The notes below the pieces were generated by a model that saw only the letters and a list, made by a program, of their open reading frames with translations, had not been told where the DNA came from and did no database searches. From Oscarella lobularis (taxonomy: Eukaryota > Porifera > Homoscleromorpha > Homosclerophorida > Oscarellidae), in assembly GCF_947507565.1 (NCBI RefSeq), contig NC_089193.1, positions 434,001 through 498,000 on the forward strand: a stretch of 64,000 bases of DNA. The letters are read 5' to 3'. The translations under genes were made by a program, and so were the position numbers. Below, in pieces: positions 23,461-35,247 of this stretch (the stretch's first letter is position 1; the number at the start of each line of letters is the position of its first letter).

Positions 23461-25040
23461 TTTAAGAATTTCCGGTTTACTTCCGGGTTTTATTAAATAA
23501 AGTATTATGATATGCCTACGCTATTGTCTGTGTGCAACGCGACGTGCCGGACGAGACTTCTTCGAGAAGGTCTCGGAGCAGTTTCAAATCTAATGCAGGG
23601 TCATGCTCAGGACCCTCTACTAAACTACGGCTACTGCCACTACAAAGCTACCTATAAAAAAGAAATACTGCCGTTTCTGTCTTTTTCTTTCTTTGATGAA
23701 ACTAAAGGGTCGCCACAAATAACACCGGTTCAATAGATACACCAGTAAAAGATTCTCTAAAAAGAGACCGGGATTAAGCAATACAGTCTATGTATCAAGA
23801 GATTAACAGTACTTGCCTGAATGAAAGGCGATTCAGGCGAAGAACTGAACCACTTAACCAGATGAAATCTACTCTCTCACATCACATCAGCTTGCTGTCC
23901 TTGTTCTTTTTTAAAAAGTAGATTCGTCAGTGAAAAAAAATTCTACAACTCTTGCGCTAAATTCCATCTACGCAACACATCACACCTCTATGAACATTTC
24001 ACAAACATGTATGGATACGGATACTATTAGAAAGTTTGGGGATCCAACCGTTAGCCGGCCCCCATTTATTAAAACAAAGCTGTTACTCAATACTGATAGT
24101 TTGGGAAGATCACCCGAGGAACTCAACGCCAACAAAAGAGAAAACTACATAAACACTAATGAACCAAGGGTATGCACTACTTTTCAAAGAAAATACAAAT
24201 GCAATGCACAACAAAAGACTCTTTACTGACTCACTGCCACCCTTATCTATTATTACACTCACCTAACATTTGCCGAGACAACCCCATTCCCCTGCGGAGA
24301 TTTTCCTACGTCAATGAGATTACTATTTATTTCCCAAATCCAAAACGCGCTCGCCTACACAGTGCCACAAAAATGTCTCTAATATGCACACGCGCTGGCT
24401 AGACGACTAATGAAGGTACTCTGGGCAAAGCTAGATTCCACATGTACGAATGCATGTCGAGCTCGATCTACAGGCTCGTTCACTTGAACTTGACATTTTG
24501 ACGTCTATAACCGAAAAAAACGCGCTTGGAGAAATTACGCCATGAAACGAACTTATTTTACTAACAGAGATACTGTTTAGAAGATCATAAACAGTTTGTA
24601 TCTTCCTCCGCGTATACTCCTTTACAAACGTGCACCATTTGACTCTAGACACTGGACAGCTTTCAAACAATCCATAAGAATGTAATCAAGTTTCAATTCT
24701 GGCCTATACCTTTTTACTTCACATTCATTACACATCTCCACAAAATTTATGATTAGGAGATGGACGTTGCTCATTTTTCTATTCCCCTTGACGTTTGACT
24801 CAGTCACACAATGAAGAACGTGAAGAAACTGAGGTGAAAATAGAGATCGTATATGGAATGACTTCTGCTTCACTTCGAGCTGCTATCTGACCGGCAATGA
24901 CTAATAGACCTTTTCAAAACACAAAATATAGCCAAAAATCCATAATGAAGGCGTTTTTTACGCTTCGGGAGACGTCCAATTCTATTTGAGGCCAGTTACA
25001 ACGTCGAAGCGCAATCGAGCTTTGAGCTAGTGACACGATT
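23461..25040. other. intergenic, no supported gene
   Basis: A minus-strand open frame at 24873-24622 has protein-like composition but no recognisable domain or splice partners. Otherwise nothing is seen. Confidence 0.35.
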
Positions 25041-25565
25041 AGCCTACGGTTGAAAGCTCGTCGACGCGTGGTGCGCAGAACGCCGCGAAATGTCGAATTC
25101 GTTTCGGTCGCGCTCTTTCCGCCATCTTAGCTTAGTTAGCGTGCTCGACCTAAAATGTTTTCTCTCTTCTTTACGACTTTTATGCGATGTAGGCGATCGC
25201 TTTTCCTTACGCAACCATAGATAGATAAATCACAATCGTCGTCGAAGCGGTTCAGACAGCTCATGTACGCATTCGAGGCGAAATGCAGGTAAGCGCTCTC
25301 ATCCCTCTCGGTTCTACAAGCAAATGCAGCGAAAGCGTTGTACCCTGCTTTGACTCTAAGTCCTAAAACTGACATTGCACGAATCTACGGCTGATTTCGC
25401 GATTTCTCTCTCACTGAAAGCCGATCGGTCGATTTCGCAACGTTTGTTTCGTAACGCGAACTCGATCGAATGCTTTTGAGCGTTTTGCGTCGCGTTTCGT
25501 CTTGTTTCGTTGAGATCGTGAACGAAACATTGACGTCACACATCCGCCATCTTGTTACTGTACGT
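25041..25565 (+). repeat. promoter-like repeat R2, copy 1
   Basis: Aligns with 50681-51215 (shared: ccatcttagcttag, gcgtgctcgac.taaaatg, gtcgaagcgg.tcaga, gaagcgaaa.gcag|gtaa, cgaactcgat.gaatg, tgacgtcaca). It has a YY1-like ccgccatctt, an exon-like end gaaatgcag|gtaagc at about 25290, and a CRE. I read it as a duplicated promoter plus untranslated first exon. Copy 2 lies directly upstream of the THSD7-like gene; the gene served by copy 1 is not identified. Confidence 0.55.
25531..25538. promoter_or_regulatory. CRE-like palindrome
   Basis: tgacgtca, the full CREB/ATF palindrome, conserved in both R2 copies; a YY1-like ccgccatctt follows 7 bp downstream. Confidence 0.5.
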
Positions 25566-26460
25566 ACGTCCAAGCACGCGTGCACGTGCTCGTCTCTTGT
25601 TTCCTTTTTTTTGGGAGAAACGCTGCACGCGCGGGATCGCTCCAATCATTACCTTATATGGTTAAGTGTAGAGGTGCAAAAAGCAACGCTCTCTCTCGTG
25701 ACGTCCTGCGGTTAATTACGCACACCCGACGTCCAATGAGAGAAAAGTTTGCATCATCGTTCGCGAGGGAGTACATAAAGTCGTGCACGGCGCTCTCCCT
25801 CTTTACGTAACCCCGTCGCTTGAGAACTCGCTCGTACGCTTGGTTAGTCGTTGGAAGACAGGGAGCCAGAGGGGCGAACGATATTCCGACGCAATGTCCT
25901 GGAGCAACGGTGCGAAAGTGATTAGAGGCACATCCCTAAGACCTCTAGGGGCTTTCGCACTGGGAAAACACGCTCCGTCTGACCAAGGATTGTTTCTTTG
26001 GTCTTACACGGGACAGCGTGGGCGTTCGCCGGCTCTCCTCCACGTCGAGCACACGATGAGCGGGCCTCTTCGGCGGGTGCGATAGTCGTCTCCTGGGGTG
26101 GCAACGAACCTCGGAGGCTCACCCAAGGTGGGTTCTGATCCAATTCATGCTGTTGGTGAGGGTCGACTGGGTTGCGAAGCGTCTGGACCTCCACGTGGTG
26201 CGACCTGGGTCACGCAAACACAGACGCGCTTCTTTTCGGCCTATTCTGGTATGTACGTGGTTGTTTTGTACGGATACTGGCTTTTTTTCTTTAGATTTCC
26301 GCTCGCGAGAAGGTTTCGCGAAGAACTTCGCTTTGCTATCCGATACTGTGTCAGTTGGAGGTGTGACATTTTATATCTTTTTTTTTCACTGCCTCTTGCT
26401 TCGACTCTCACTGTATTGCTTTTTTTGTTTTTGTGTCTTTCCGTGCCGTACTTAGGATAG
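25566..26460. other. GC-rich transcribed-looking region with a stable hairpin, identity unknown
   Basis: gtgcgaaag (25910-25918) pairs with ctttcgcac (25952-25960), and tagagg with cctcta inside, giving a 15-bp stem with an internal loop. The plus-strand frame from 25894 (MSWSNGAKVIRG) and the antisense frame are both open and both lack domains, as expected of structured GC-rich RNA. A B-box-like ggttctgatcc lies at 26133-26143. I could not match it to SRP, RNase P, 7SK, U-snRNA or telomerase RNA landmarks from memory. Confidence 0.25.
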
Positions 26461-28019
26461 ATTTTTTGGCGTATAGTAGTGAAGGACTAATTGATAAAAA
26501 AACGTGCAGTCGGGAACCACGTATCGCGTGCATGTAAATTTTCTTTGCGCGTTCTCCAGCTTTATTAGACAGCGTGAAGCTCTAAGGGAAGAGCCTTTTC
26601 CTTTTATTACATGACTCAAACGGAATTCGAACTCTTGCATGCGGCGTGCTGTTCAAGCTTTTCTTGAAGAATATAAGAAAACAGACAAAAGTACCATGAA
26701 TTTAAGGACAATTTGAGCTAAAATAAAGAGTCTGATAGGACAACTTTGTGACAACGATGTGCTCCTTCTTCTTCAAACATTCCTTTTACCATCCTCTTCT
26801 GAGCAGGCTCTCCGCTTTTAATAACTTCCTCCTTTTCTCTTATTAGAACATCTAAGCACTCTCTACTCGTTGGCCGTCTATCTTCATCTAAAATCATACG
26901 CGAGCAGATGGAAATAAGATCGTACTTTGTTTGCCTGTTCTGAAAAATTAACGTCACACCAGGGCGTGCAAGTCCGATGCGCTAGACTGGTAGTAGACTC
27001 GGCAGCTCTTCTTGGTATAGGTCCGTACACGGAAATACGCCAACCACCGCCACATTTTAAACTAGAATTACCACGGCAGGAGCTATCGCACTCGCTATGA
27101 CTCAAATTAGGCCTGCTTTTCTTTACTAAAGGTGCCTATACAACTAACCTATTGTCCAGGCGTCTATAGTGACTTTCGTTTAGGAAGTTGTCGCAAAGGC
27201 ATTCTCGTGCATTTTCTACGCCGTAGTACTTAAATCCCTCGTCACTAAACGAAATCTTTATTCACCAAGTCTGGTACACTGCATCAAAGAAGTCATACTA
27301 GCATTTTTGCCTGCAGTTTTCCGGAGTCAACTTAAGGCCGATTTCTACTAGCAAAACCTGTAGAAGACGATTGGAAGAGTCTTCAAAACACCCCAAGTAG
27401 ACAGACGGATCATTGTACACGCTTGCATCGTTGCTCAGAAACATAGACTCTCTTGCTAACATCGCAAGATCCTAAGAAAAGCATTATTTTCATTTGTCAG
27501 ATCGAGCTTTCAATCGTACAATGAAGGTGTCAGAAAAGCGATAACTCAACGAAGCCGGTCTTGCCTCACCGTATAAGGTATCAGAATCAATGCGAATGCG
27601 ACCGGATCCACCGCTTCCACCAATATCACCTCTTCCTCCCACGGCTGACACTCGGTCAGAACCTATGTTTACTGTCGGGGCTCGAAGATATATACTTCCG
27701 CCTGCCCCACCCCCACAATCATAGCTAGAGACAAAGAATTAAGTAAGCCAACGGTACATTTTCATGATCAGCCTTTCGCCAGGCATTCCGTCGGATCGAA
27801 TCTGGCCAGCAACGTTGATGAGGCGACGAGCCTCTACGTGAATTGCACCGCCTCCTCCGCCTCCGCTTCCAAACACCCCGCCTCCTCCTCCGCTGCCTAA
27901 GTGAAGCAAAGACAGCTGCGGCGATCCGTAAACAGATCCACCGCTTCCGAGATCTCCGTCTCTTCTGAAACGATCGAAAGTGAACAATCAATAATGAAAA
28001 ACATAATCTTTACCCTTTT

Positions 28020-28138
28020 TCGCCGTAGCCCCCTCCGCCTCCGCCTTCTCTTACGCCTCCGCCTCCGCCTCCGCCTCCGCCTCCGCCTCCGCCTCTGCCT
28101 CCGCCTCCGCCTCCGCCTCCGCCTCCGCCTCCGCCTCC
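28020..28138 (-). repeat. GGAGGC hexanucleotide repeat coding poly-Gly
   Basis: Plus strand reads (ccgcct)n; on the minus strand this is GGA GGC, encoding a run of about 30 glycines with one Arg interruption inside the glycine-rich domain of the 26718-31756 gene. Confidence 0.9.
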
Positions 28139-31100
28139 CCTATTTCGGCTACTGCTTTCCTGTCCCCGAGCTGCAAGCTAAGTTATTAAACAATAATTAT
28201 GTGCTTCATGCTAATCGCTTACACGAAAAGCTTTCGCCTTGATAACAACATTTGTTAAAATACGTCGGCATTTCTCCGCCTTTGTATCCTGCACCCGTCG
28301 CTGTCAGGATTCCATCGATAACGACATTCTCAGCATAGACTTGAAAGGTTCCGTTTGCTCCATAGTTCGAATCAAGAAAGCGGCTCCACGGCGCCACTTT
28401 CACTGTAAAACCTCGCTGTATGAAGAACGTTCGTACGTTGCAGTGAACGCCGTAAACGACGGAACCGTCGGCTGGAAACCAATCCTGGAAATTCCAGTCA
28501 AAACCGTAGCAAACTTGGGAAGGATTTTTGCTGAATTCGTATTGAGCCGCTAAATGATTATGTAGTACGTGTTCCTGCATAATAGGTACAGAATAAAAAC
28601 CAAATTCAACTGAAGAAAGACCTTACAGTAGTGTTGAAATACTTAGCAGGATATTCGTAGTGATCTCTCAGCTCGTTGCCGGAAAGACGTCTCTTCCACA
28701 CAAACAGATTCTTAAAATATTACATAGAACGGTCTAAAGGTTAATTAACTGCGACATTAACCTACCTTGATATTGCCAAAAAAACCCTTTTCCTAAGCCA
28801 AAGCTCTCTGCGTTGCCGAGAAAATTCCTTTCAGTTTTACCTTCTAGAATCTTTGTTCCGTTTACAAACAGACGAGCGTAAGTTCCGTCGGCAGTCATAG
28901 CCACATGATGCCACTGTTTTGCGTGGATGATGATCTTATCCGTTACATTTCCGATAGAAGTTTGTCTACCGGCCGGTGGCGCGTACAGAAGACCAATGAG
29001 ATTGCCATTTTGCAAGAAAATGCCCCAATCGTTGTCCAAATCGCTCATATCGCCAATAACGATCTATATTAAAAATGAAAAGAAACAAAACGACTTTGAG
29101 AAAAAATACTGAGCGCTCGACAGCAGTTGACGTCGGTTGAATCCAGGCTTCCACGGTGAACAAAATGCCCGGATTCCACGACCCCAAATTGACGTAGCCT
29201 TTAGAGCCGCTCGTGCGAAGGAAACAATGAAAGGGCGGTCCTACCTAAATAACAAAATAATTAGGCTAAAGAGTTACGTAGAGCTATCTATAGTGCTATA
29301 CCGACTGGCTTAGGGACTCTCCCTCCCAAGGCACAGGAAACTTGCAGAACGAACTGTTTCTATCCATACCGTACGTTGGGATGGCTATTTTGTTTGAGCA
29401 TCTGCCTGACTGATTGCACACATTGCGCTCCATTGCTCTCACTTGCCACGCACAGTTGCCAAACTTTTCACAAAATCTTTCCACGTATCCACGGGCGCAG
29501 GAGCAAGAAAGAGATTTAGAACACGTTCCGCCATTCTTACAGGTGCACTTCACTTCTAAACCAAAGCTCAGAATACTTAAGTTGCTCTAAAAACTAAAAT
29601 CACTAATAATGTTGTAACTAAATAATATAATTGATGTGTCGAAACGAGGTTAGTCTTCTTTAAAGTACCAATATCATCAGTGCGTAAAAAACTTTGGGCT
29701 AATGTTTTTTACGACTATCTGCTTACTCAGACATTTAGCGTATAGAGCGCATTGCAGTCTCTGTCCTCCACAGTTGACTCTGCATGTGCGCCCCGATATG
29801 ATTCCCAAGCCAAACGCGGCCAGACGATTATACGACGGCAGAAACCGCAATTCGCCCTGCCAATAATTGCAGGTAAGTAAAACTGAACCTGCAAAGTGTG
29901 TCTAGAAAACTCTTTCCAACATTTTCTATCCAAAGACGTCACCTTGAGGGCAAGTGTAGGTAATTTTCGTCTCTGTCCTAAAGCCTTTTTTGGGAACTCT
30001 CGTTACGGTCGTTCAAATCGTTCCCAGATCAAACAGAGTGCACGTAGCTACAGCACTCGTTGAATTTATTCCCCTCGCTCCGTGGGCGGTGCAGTATTCA
30101 CTGCCGCTCGTTGACAACTCCACACCATTACACTCAGAAGTAAAGCATCGACATCCAGTGAGCGTGTACGTTGAAGGACATGTTGCGACGGAGGTAACGT
30201 GGCCGGAGGTAACTTGGCTGAGAGGCCCTTTCTTTATTTTATCTTCTACGAAAATCAAGAAATCAGTCAAAACAAATACGCAGAGTACGTAGATTTGTAC
30301 AATGAGCTGACATATCTACTGCAATATCTACTGTTATATTTTACGGAAATTGATTAGAGGTTATTGCATATCTCTACTACATTCCCGGCTCCTGAAAAAG
30401 CCAGTCTCTAATAGATAGGTTTCATTGTTACCTTTGGGAGCGCTGCAATCCGGTCCTGTCCAGCCTTGTGCGCATAGGCATTCATACGCGACTGATCCTT
30501 TAAGAAGACATTTCCCGTAGTTTTGACACACAATTGACGTTCGATTGCCGCAGGGATTAGCTGTCACAAGGCGCAGCTTCAGTTCATAATTGCCGCAATA
30601 CACCGGAAAACAATAATCTTTACATTTTCCTTTCACAATTTGCAGAGGATCTAAAGTAACAAAAAAAAGTAATCCTTACACTGAAACCCATGACGGCGCA
30701 ATGTCTCACTTGAAGAATCTTCGATAAAAATTCGGTTTTGAATAGAGTTCTCTATTCCTCCGTCTAACGTCCATGTAACTCCAGGATCCACTTCAAAAGG
30801 AGTAGAAGTCAAATTGATACTGAAGTTTCCTCCTTGACACGTTGAGTTGCTCCTACGACAGAACTTTTTGCCTGCTTGGCCGTAACTAGTCAAATCAATT
30901 AAACGCAAGTTATTAGCGAGCAAGAATATTTATTACGATATATTTGCACTGCCTGTGCGGCCTTCAAAGTTAGAATATGTGAAGTCATCTGCCAGTACGA
31001 GCCAAGTGTCCAAGTCAATGCGAATGCGCGTAAATTGCGTTAAACTCCACACGACAGCTGATGAGTTCAAACCTTAAAGAGTATTATCGTAAAATAAAAC

Positions 31101-31348
31101 ACACTGTTTCTACACACTCTAACCCAATGATTCATAATAACTAGCAAAATTTTCTCTAGGCAAATCGATGTATTCTGTTGGGTTTCCACTTCTCATTCCT
31201 AAGAAATGAACAATGTGTTATATTTTAAACGCAAATATACCCCCCGACAGAGGAAATAATTGTTCAAAATGTAACCCTTATTGAGAGTTGGTCAACGCAA
31301 CGAAATGTGCCCTATCTTTCAAACTATATTGCCTCAAGGTGGTTGTAG

Positions 31349-31424
31349 GGGTTCCCAGACCCTCTCAAGGACACCCGTATAACGATCTCCTTAGGGACAC
31401 TGTTAAGAGGGTCTGGGACCACGC
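31349..31424. mobile_element. TAGCC-family MITE relative, copy 4
   Basis: ttcccagaccctct and agagggtctggga form an inverted pair around cccgtataacg, a core also seen in copy 3. Terminal tagcc ends are not preserved. It lies in intron 1 of the minus-strand GON gene. Confidence 0.6.
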
Positions 31425-31756
31425 TAGGGAACCGGGGTAAAAAGTAAGCAAACCTAATTAGCCAGGCTCTCAGCATAGATTTAGAGAGAAGTTCACAGAC
31501 AAACCCGTCAGGAAGAAGAGTCACCCGTCATTGCATATAAAGTTTGGCTTAAATCCGTCATACCTTTACAGTAAACAGATATAGCGATATCGGGCATCAC
31601 TTCCACATTGTAAACTCCGTCGTCTAGCCCTCCGGCCTCATAAAAATCTCTGCATCGAGAGAATTCGCCTCGAACCGATAGGAATAGCGCCTGGCAGAGG
31701 AAAAAAATCACGGCTGCACGCGCTGCGACGTCGAAACGTCGCCTCGGGATCGTCAT

Positions 31757-32007
31757 TGGTGGGGAGATGTACGTCGTACAGACGAGTTTAATGAACGACG
31801 GGCGGAGTATAGTTCCAATTCGATTACGGTAGGAACACAGAGTAGACCAATGACATCTTTTGTGGCGTTCTGTATCCGCATTCTGTGCATATAAGCGCTC
31901 TGGTCCAACCCAATCACCGAAGCTGGCCTGCACCGTTTCCGGGTCACGTACACACTTTTGACGTTCGCGTTAGCCCCTGTTTTTGAGTTAGGCGCGCCAC
32001 CCATCGT

Positions 32008-32038
<31 letters not shown>

Positions 32039-32203
32039 CGGCTCTGATCGATGCCACGAACGTTCGATGAGCACCGCCCTTCAGCTACGGCTGACGTCGC
32101 CACTTATCCAGATCACGTGCACCCTGACGTGAACCGGCCATTGGGGTAACGTGCGCAAACGCAGAACGCTATCCGTTCCGGAAACCAGAAGCTGCTAAGA
32201 CTC
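31757..32203. other. upstream region of the minus-strand GON gene
   Basis: Contains a (TA)n tract at 32009-32032 and otherwise no recognised feature. Probable former promoter region of the 31756 gene. Confidence 0.35.
32009..32032. repeat. (TA)n microsatellite
   Basis: Twelve TA units. Confidence 0.9.
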
Positions 32204-32282
32204 TAGCCTCGTACCCATGCCCTTTCCCCGGATACGTACGATTCACAAGATTCGCGGGAAAAGGGCCTGGGTTACGAGGCTA
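32204..32282. mobile_element. MITE, TAGCC-end family, copy 5
   Basis: 79-bp hairpin: tagcctcgtacccatgccct... pairs with ...agggcctgggttacgaggcta. Flanks ctaagactc and tcaagactg share aagact, possibly a worn target-site duplication. Confidence 0.8.
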
Positions 32283-33365
32283 TCAAGACTGAATCTAGAT
32301 CAGGCGCGTGAACTGATAGTCGCTTCAATGGACATGAAGCGGAGACCTCTTCCGAGAAAACAAGCAGAGCACCTCTCTTTTAGAGGAAACACCTCTTTTA
32401 CGCGTTTTCATTGATTGATGTTCGAAGTTGCACGTGACTTCACTTGTGAGGTTTCGTTCGCTGTAAACTAAAAGTGCTCCCTCACCAATCAACGTCGTGG
32501 ACAAAAAACGCTTTTCACTGCAGCGCAGAGAATTTGTGAGGAGCGACGGCGTAATAGAGAAGTACAGTAGTGTGAAGAGATCTGTTTTACACGGTGAGAA
32601 CATCGAGCAACAGACAATAGACAAACCTGAGCAATGAGATTGCAACGCGTTTGACAGAAAGACCGGCAGAGCGAGAAAGGAAGACGCCTAATTGCTCGGA
32701 AAGAAAAGGAAAGGTTCTGTATAGTTCGAGCATGCGCAAATAACATCACTAGGTCACGTGGCTGGATAGATGATTTCAAACGATCGTGCGATGCTTGAGA
32801 TCGTTCGGCATTATCTTATTATTTCCAACCGAGTCACGCAATTGCAATGACGTCAAAGTTTGCGCTCATGCATTGCTAAGGACAGCTCGAGTCGATCAAA
32901 AAGCAGTCACAGTCATCGATATGGTCCCCTTTTAGAGTACATTTGACTTTTTAGCGAATTTTGTTTGAGTAGGTGGCTTTTGTATTTTTGGAGACACGCC
33001 TACACACCTACGAAAACACGGGAATCATTTTGAAAAGTAAAACCACTAAGAAAAGGGCAATAAACGGAATTTCTATGAAAACGCCTGCTGACGAAAATAT
33101 TAGGGTATGGAGCAAGAAAAGGGACCGATCACACTCCAACGGCGTCAAAGATTCTCCAAATATATTATTAACGCTATTTCACGTGTAAAATAATCAAGGC
33201 ATCTAAGCGAACACGACTGAAGGAAGAGGAAGTCAACACTTTAGTTGAATCGCCAAACGTACGCGTACATATTCTATTAGGATGGGTTCCTGTGGAGCCT
33301 ACAAGCAGACCAGCAACAGATTGGATTGATTACCGCAATCAGCAGCAAATGAAAGCTTCCTGAAG
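32283..33365. other. intergenic, nothing supported
   Basis: Several open frames on both strands without domains or splice logic. Confidence 0.4.
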
Positions 33366-33547
33366 CCTAGCGAAAGCTAGCGGATGCCTTTCGGCAGAAT
33401 CAGTAGAAGGAATATTCTTTCCGCTCTACCGACCGTTACTAACGTAGAGCGCCCTCTGTCCTCAATCCGAACAAGCTATAGAAAGTTCGGGAGAACGGAA
33501 TAAACATCGTTCCTACCAAAAACCATCCGCTAGCCGGCTTTCGTAGG
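33366..33547. mobile_element. second MITE type, 182 bp
   Basis: cctagcgaaagctagcggatg at the left pairs with catccgctagccggctttcg...agg at the right (about 21 of 24 positions). The interior has no coding capacity. It is unrelated to the TAGCC family. Confidence 0.65.
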
Positions 33548-33767
33548 GCCAAGCCATTGATAAACTTTGCGGCTGATCTAATTTGTCTTTCTAGGCTCCC
33601 CAGTTGGGTAGCGCGTTTGGGACCCGGAATATGCGAGCAAAAGGAAGGCGTCTTAGGTTTCTCGGTGACAGATTAGAGTTCTAGCCACCATGCACGAAAA
33701 TCGGTATAGCGGAGACTCGGGGCGACGTAAAGTCGTCGGCCACGACACTCTGCATGGATACTCCTAC

Positions 33768-33855
33768 CTTCGACTTGAAAGTATTCCCGAGAAAGATTTT
33801 CCGCCAGAAGACAGTGGCAAAGAGACATTACAGACCAAAGCAAGACGGACGTCAT
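33768..33855 (-). CDS. candidate first exon with signal peptide (twin of 5290-5383)
   Basis: Minus-strand ATG at 33855 opens 29 codons: MTSVLLWSVMSLCHCLLA, a signal peptide, then ENLSREYFQVEG, ending at donor GAAG|gtagga (phase 1). It matches the plus-strand exon at 5290 in length, phase and in the LAE..(R/K)EY..EG block. Later exons are not identified. Confidence 0.4.
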
Positions 33856-34188
33856 TGCAACAGGCGAGGGTACGCGTGGCGCCGATCGACTAAAAGATTT
33901 ATAGATGAGGCAGTGCTCTTGTAATTGTTCGGACTCACGCGACGTTGCCGCTAGCCAATCACAAACGATCTTCAACTGCATGCCAGTGATTTACTTCATT
34001 TATTCGAATCCCTCAAAATGTTGAGTCAATTTCCGACACTTCCGTCGCAGCCATATGTGTTCCCCGTCGCGCCCTTTCGTGCAAAGCGAGTACTGCGACA
34101 GAAATCGTCGAAGGTGAACAAAGAGTTGCCTGTGACCCCAGGGCTTCAACTCGACTGAGGGATCGCTTGAGTATATCTATGTATATAG

Positions 34189-35244
34189 GAATTAATTTTT
34201 AGAGGCAAAGTCTTCTAGCGCATTTCCATCTTGTTCTAGTCTATAATTAAATTTGGTCGTGTAGGGATGAAAGATCATCTAAAATTCGCAGACGAAAGAC
34301 AGTTCAAGCACATACGCTAAGCTAGATCTGATCGATGGAGAGCCACTGAAAGGAAATTGACTTTTCTCGACGTTTGGCGTGCCATATAGATTCTAGCGTC
34401 GTACTGCACGACATGTGTTCAACGCACGATCGCGTTTCGACGTTGTCCTCACGACAACTCAGTAAAAGTACCTTTTTTCGACCGAGGTTTTCGTGTGTCG
34501 CAACAGTCCCCTGTCTGTGGAAATCTTCTGATAACGCGCGCATCGTCTTTAGTCACGTGGAGTTGTTTCAAATCGCTTTTTTCTCCTCTCTGTCGTAAGC
34601 GAATGCGGTAACCAGCGTTTCGCTTCTTTTCCTTGGTGAGTGAAGTGCGGTTAGAGTCTTTCCAACTCTCTGGGACGCTTGTCAGCGCGTATTCAGAGAT
34701 CGACGTCTTTCTACTCCGTCATCGCTCTTCGCTTTCTTTCAAAAAGTACTTTTTGTTGTTGTTTACAGGTAATAGAACGATCCAAGTCAAGGCGTCTTCG
34801 TCCTAATAGCCTTTCGAGTTCATTTTTTAGCTGTCACGTGTTTCCCGCAGAAGTTGTATATTCGTTAGGTAATCTTTTTTCGGTTAGCACAAGAAGTGAT
34901 TATCTCGTTCCTATTATACGTGCAGGCACAATCGCATCGATTTACCTTTTCCTCTAAAGCGTGTTGATGCAGGTATATATATTTACATATGTATGTATCT
35001 AACTCGCAGACAGTTGGGACTCCATAGTCTTTGCCTATAGAACGCAGGGCCCACTCATAGTCTCTAGTGTGTAGAAGGAGCCACTATAAGCGCACCAAAA
35101 ATTTTTGCAGCCACCTCTCCTTCACAATTAATTTTCTTGCCTTTTTCGTAAAGGAACCACAGTTGGATAAAATTCTTGTTAGGCTTCGGCATGCCTTTGC
35201 ATATAGTATTCTCGGCCAGAAGGATGAGAGAGGGCTGTGATCCC
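34189..35244. repeat. dispersed repeat R1, copy 2
   Basis: Counterpart of 3134-4141. Its right end (aggatgagagagggctgtgat) is followed within a few bases by the first lectin codons of RTK-D, replacing the intron acceptor that stands before this exon in RTK-B, C and E. Confidence 0.75.
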
Positions 35245-35247
35245 ATT

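Larger units (their letters stand above)
26718..31756 (-). pseudogene. decayed multidomain surface protein: GON, EGF, PCSK9-V-like, LamG, Gly-rich, WSC, kinase scrap
   Basis: Read on the minus strand: signal peptide and GON start (31756-31564; ends VYCKG), GON continued (31198-31134, 31072-30937, 30885-30710 with SINL and the 30650 exon with GKCKDYC), EGF (end of 30650-30432), two cysteine-rich units like the PCSK9 V domain (30245-29943, 29888-29727; CPSTYTLTGC), EGF (29555-29302), LamG (29244-29110, 29063-28766, 28733-28627), an unnamed domain (28574-28223), glycine-rich stretch (28170-28014, 27964-27758, 27724-27570), WSC (27455-27299, 27244-27149, from 27112), and a last exon from about 26990 encoding only a kinase C-lobe end (DEDRRPTSRECLDVL) and tail. 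Disablements: TGA at 30013-30015, TAA at 28720-28722, and no TM helix or kinase N-lobe between WSC and the C-lobe. Splice sites are otherwise good. Confidence 0.75.

Noticed and set aside
24622-24873. Minus-strand 83-codon ORF
   Set aside because: Protein-like at a glance, but no domain, acceptor or partner exon; cannot be told from chance.
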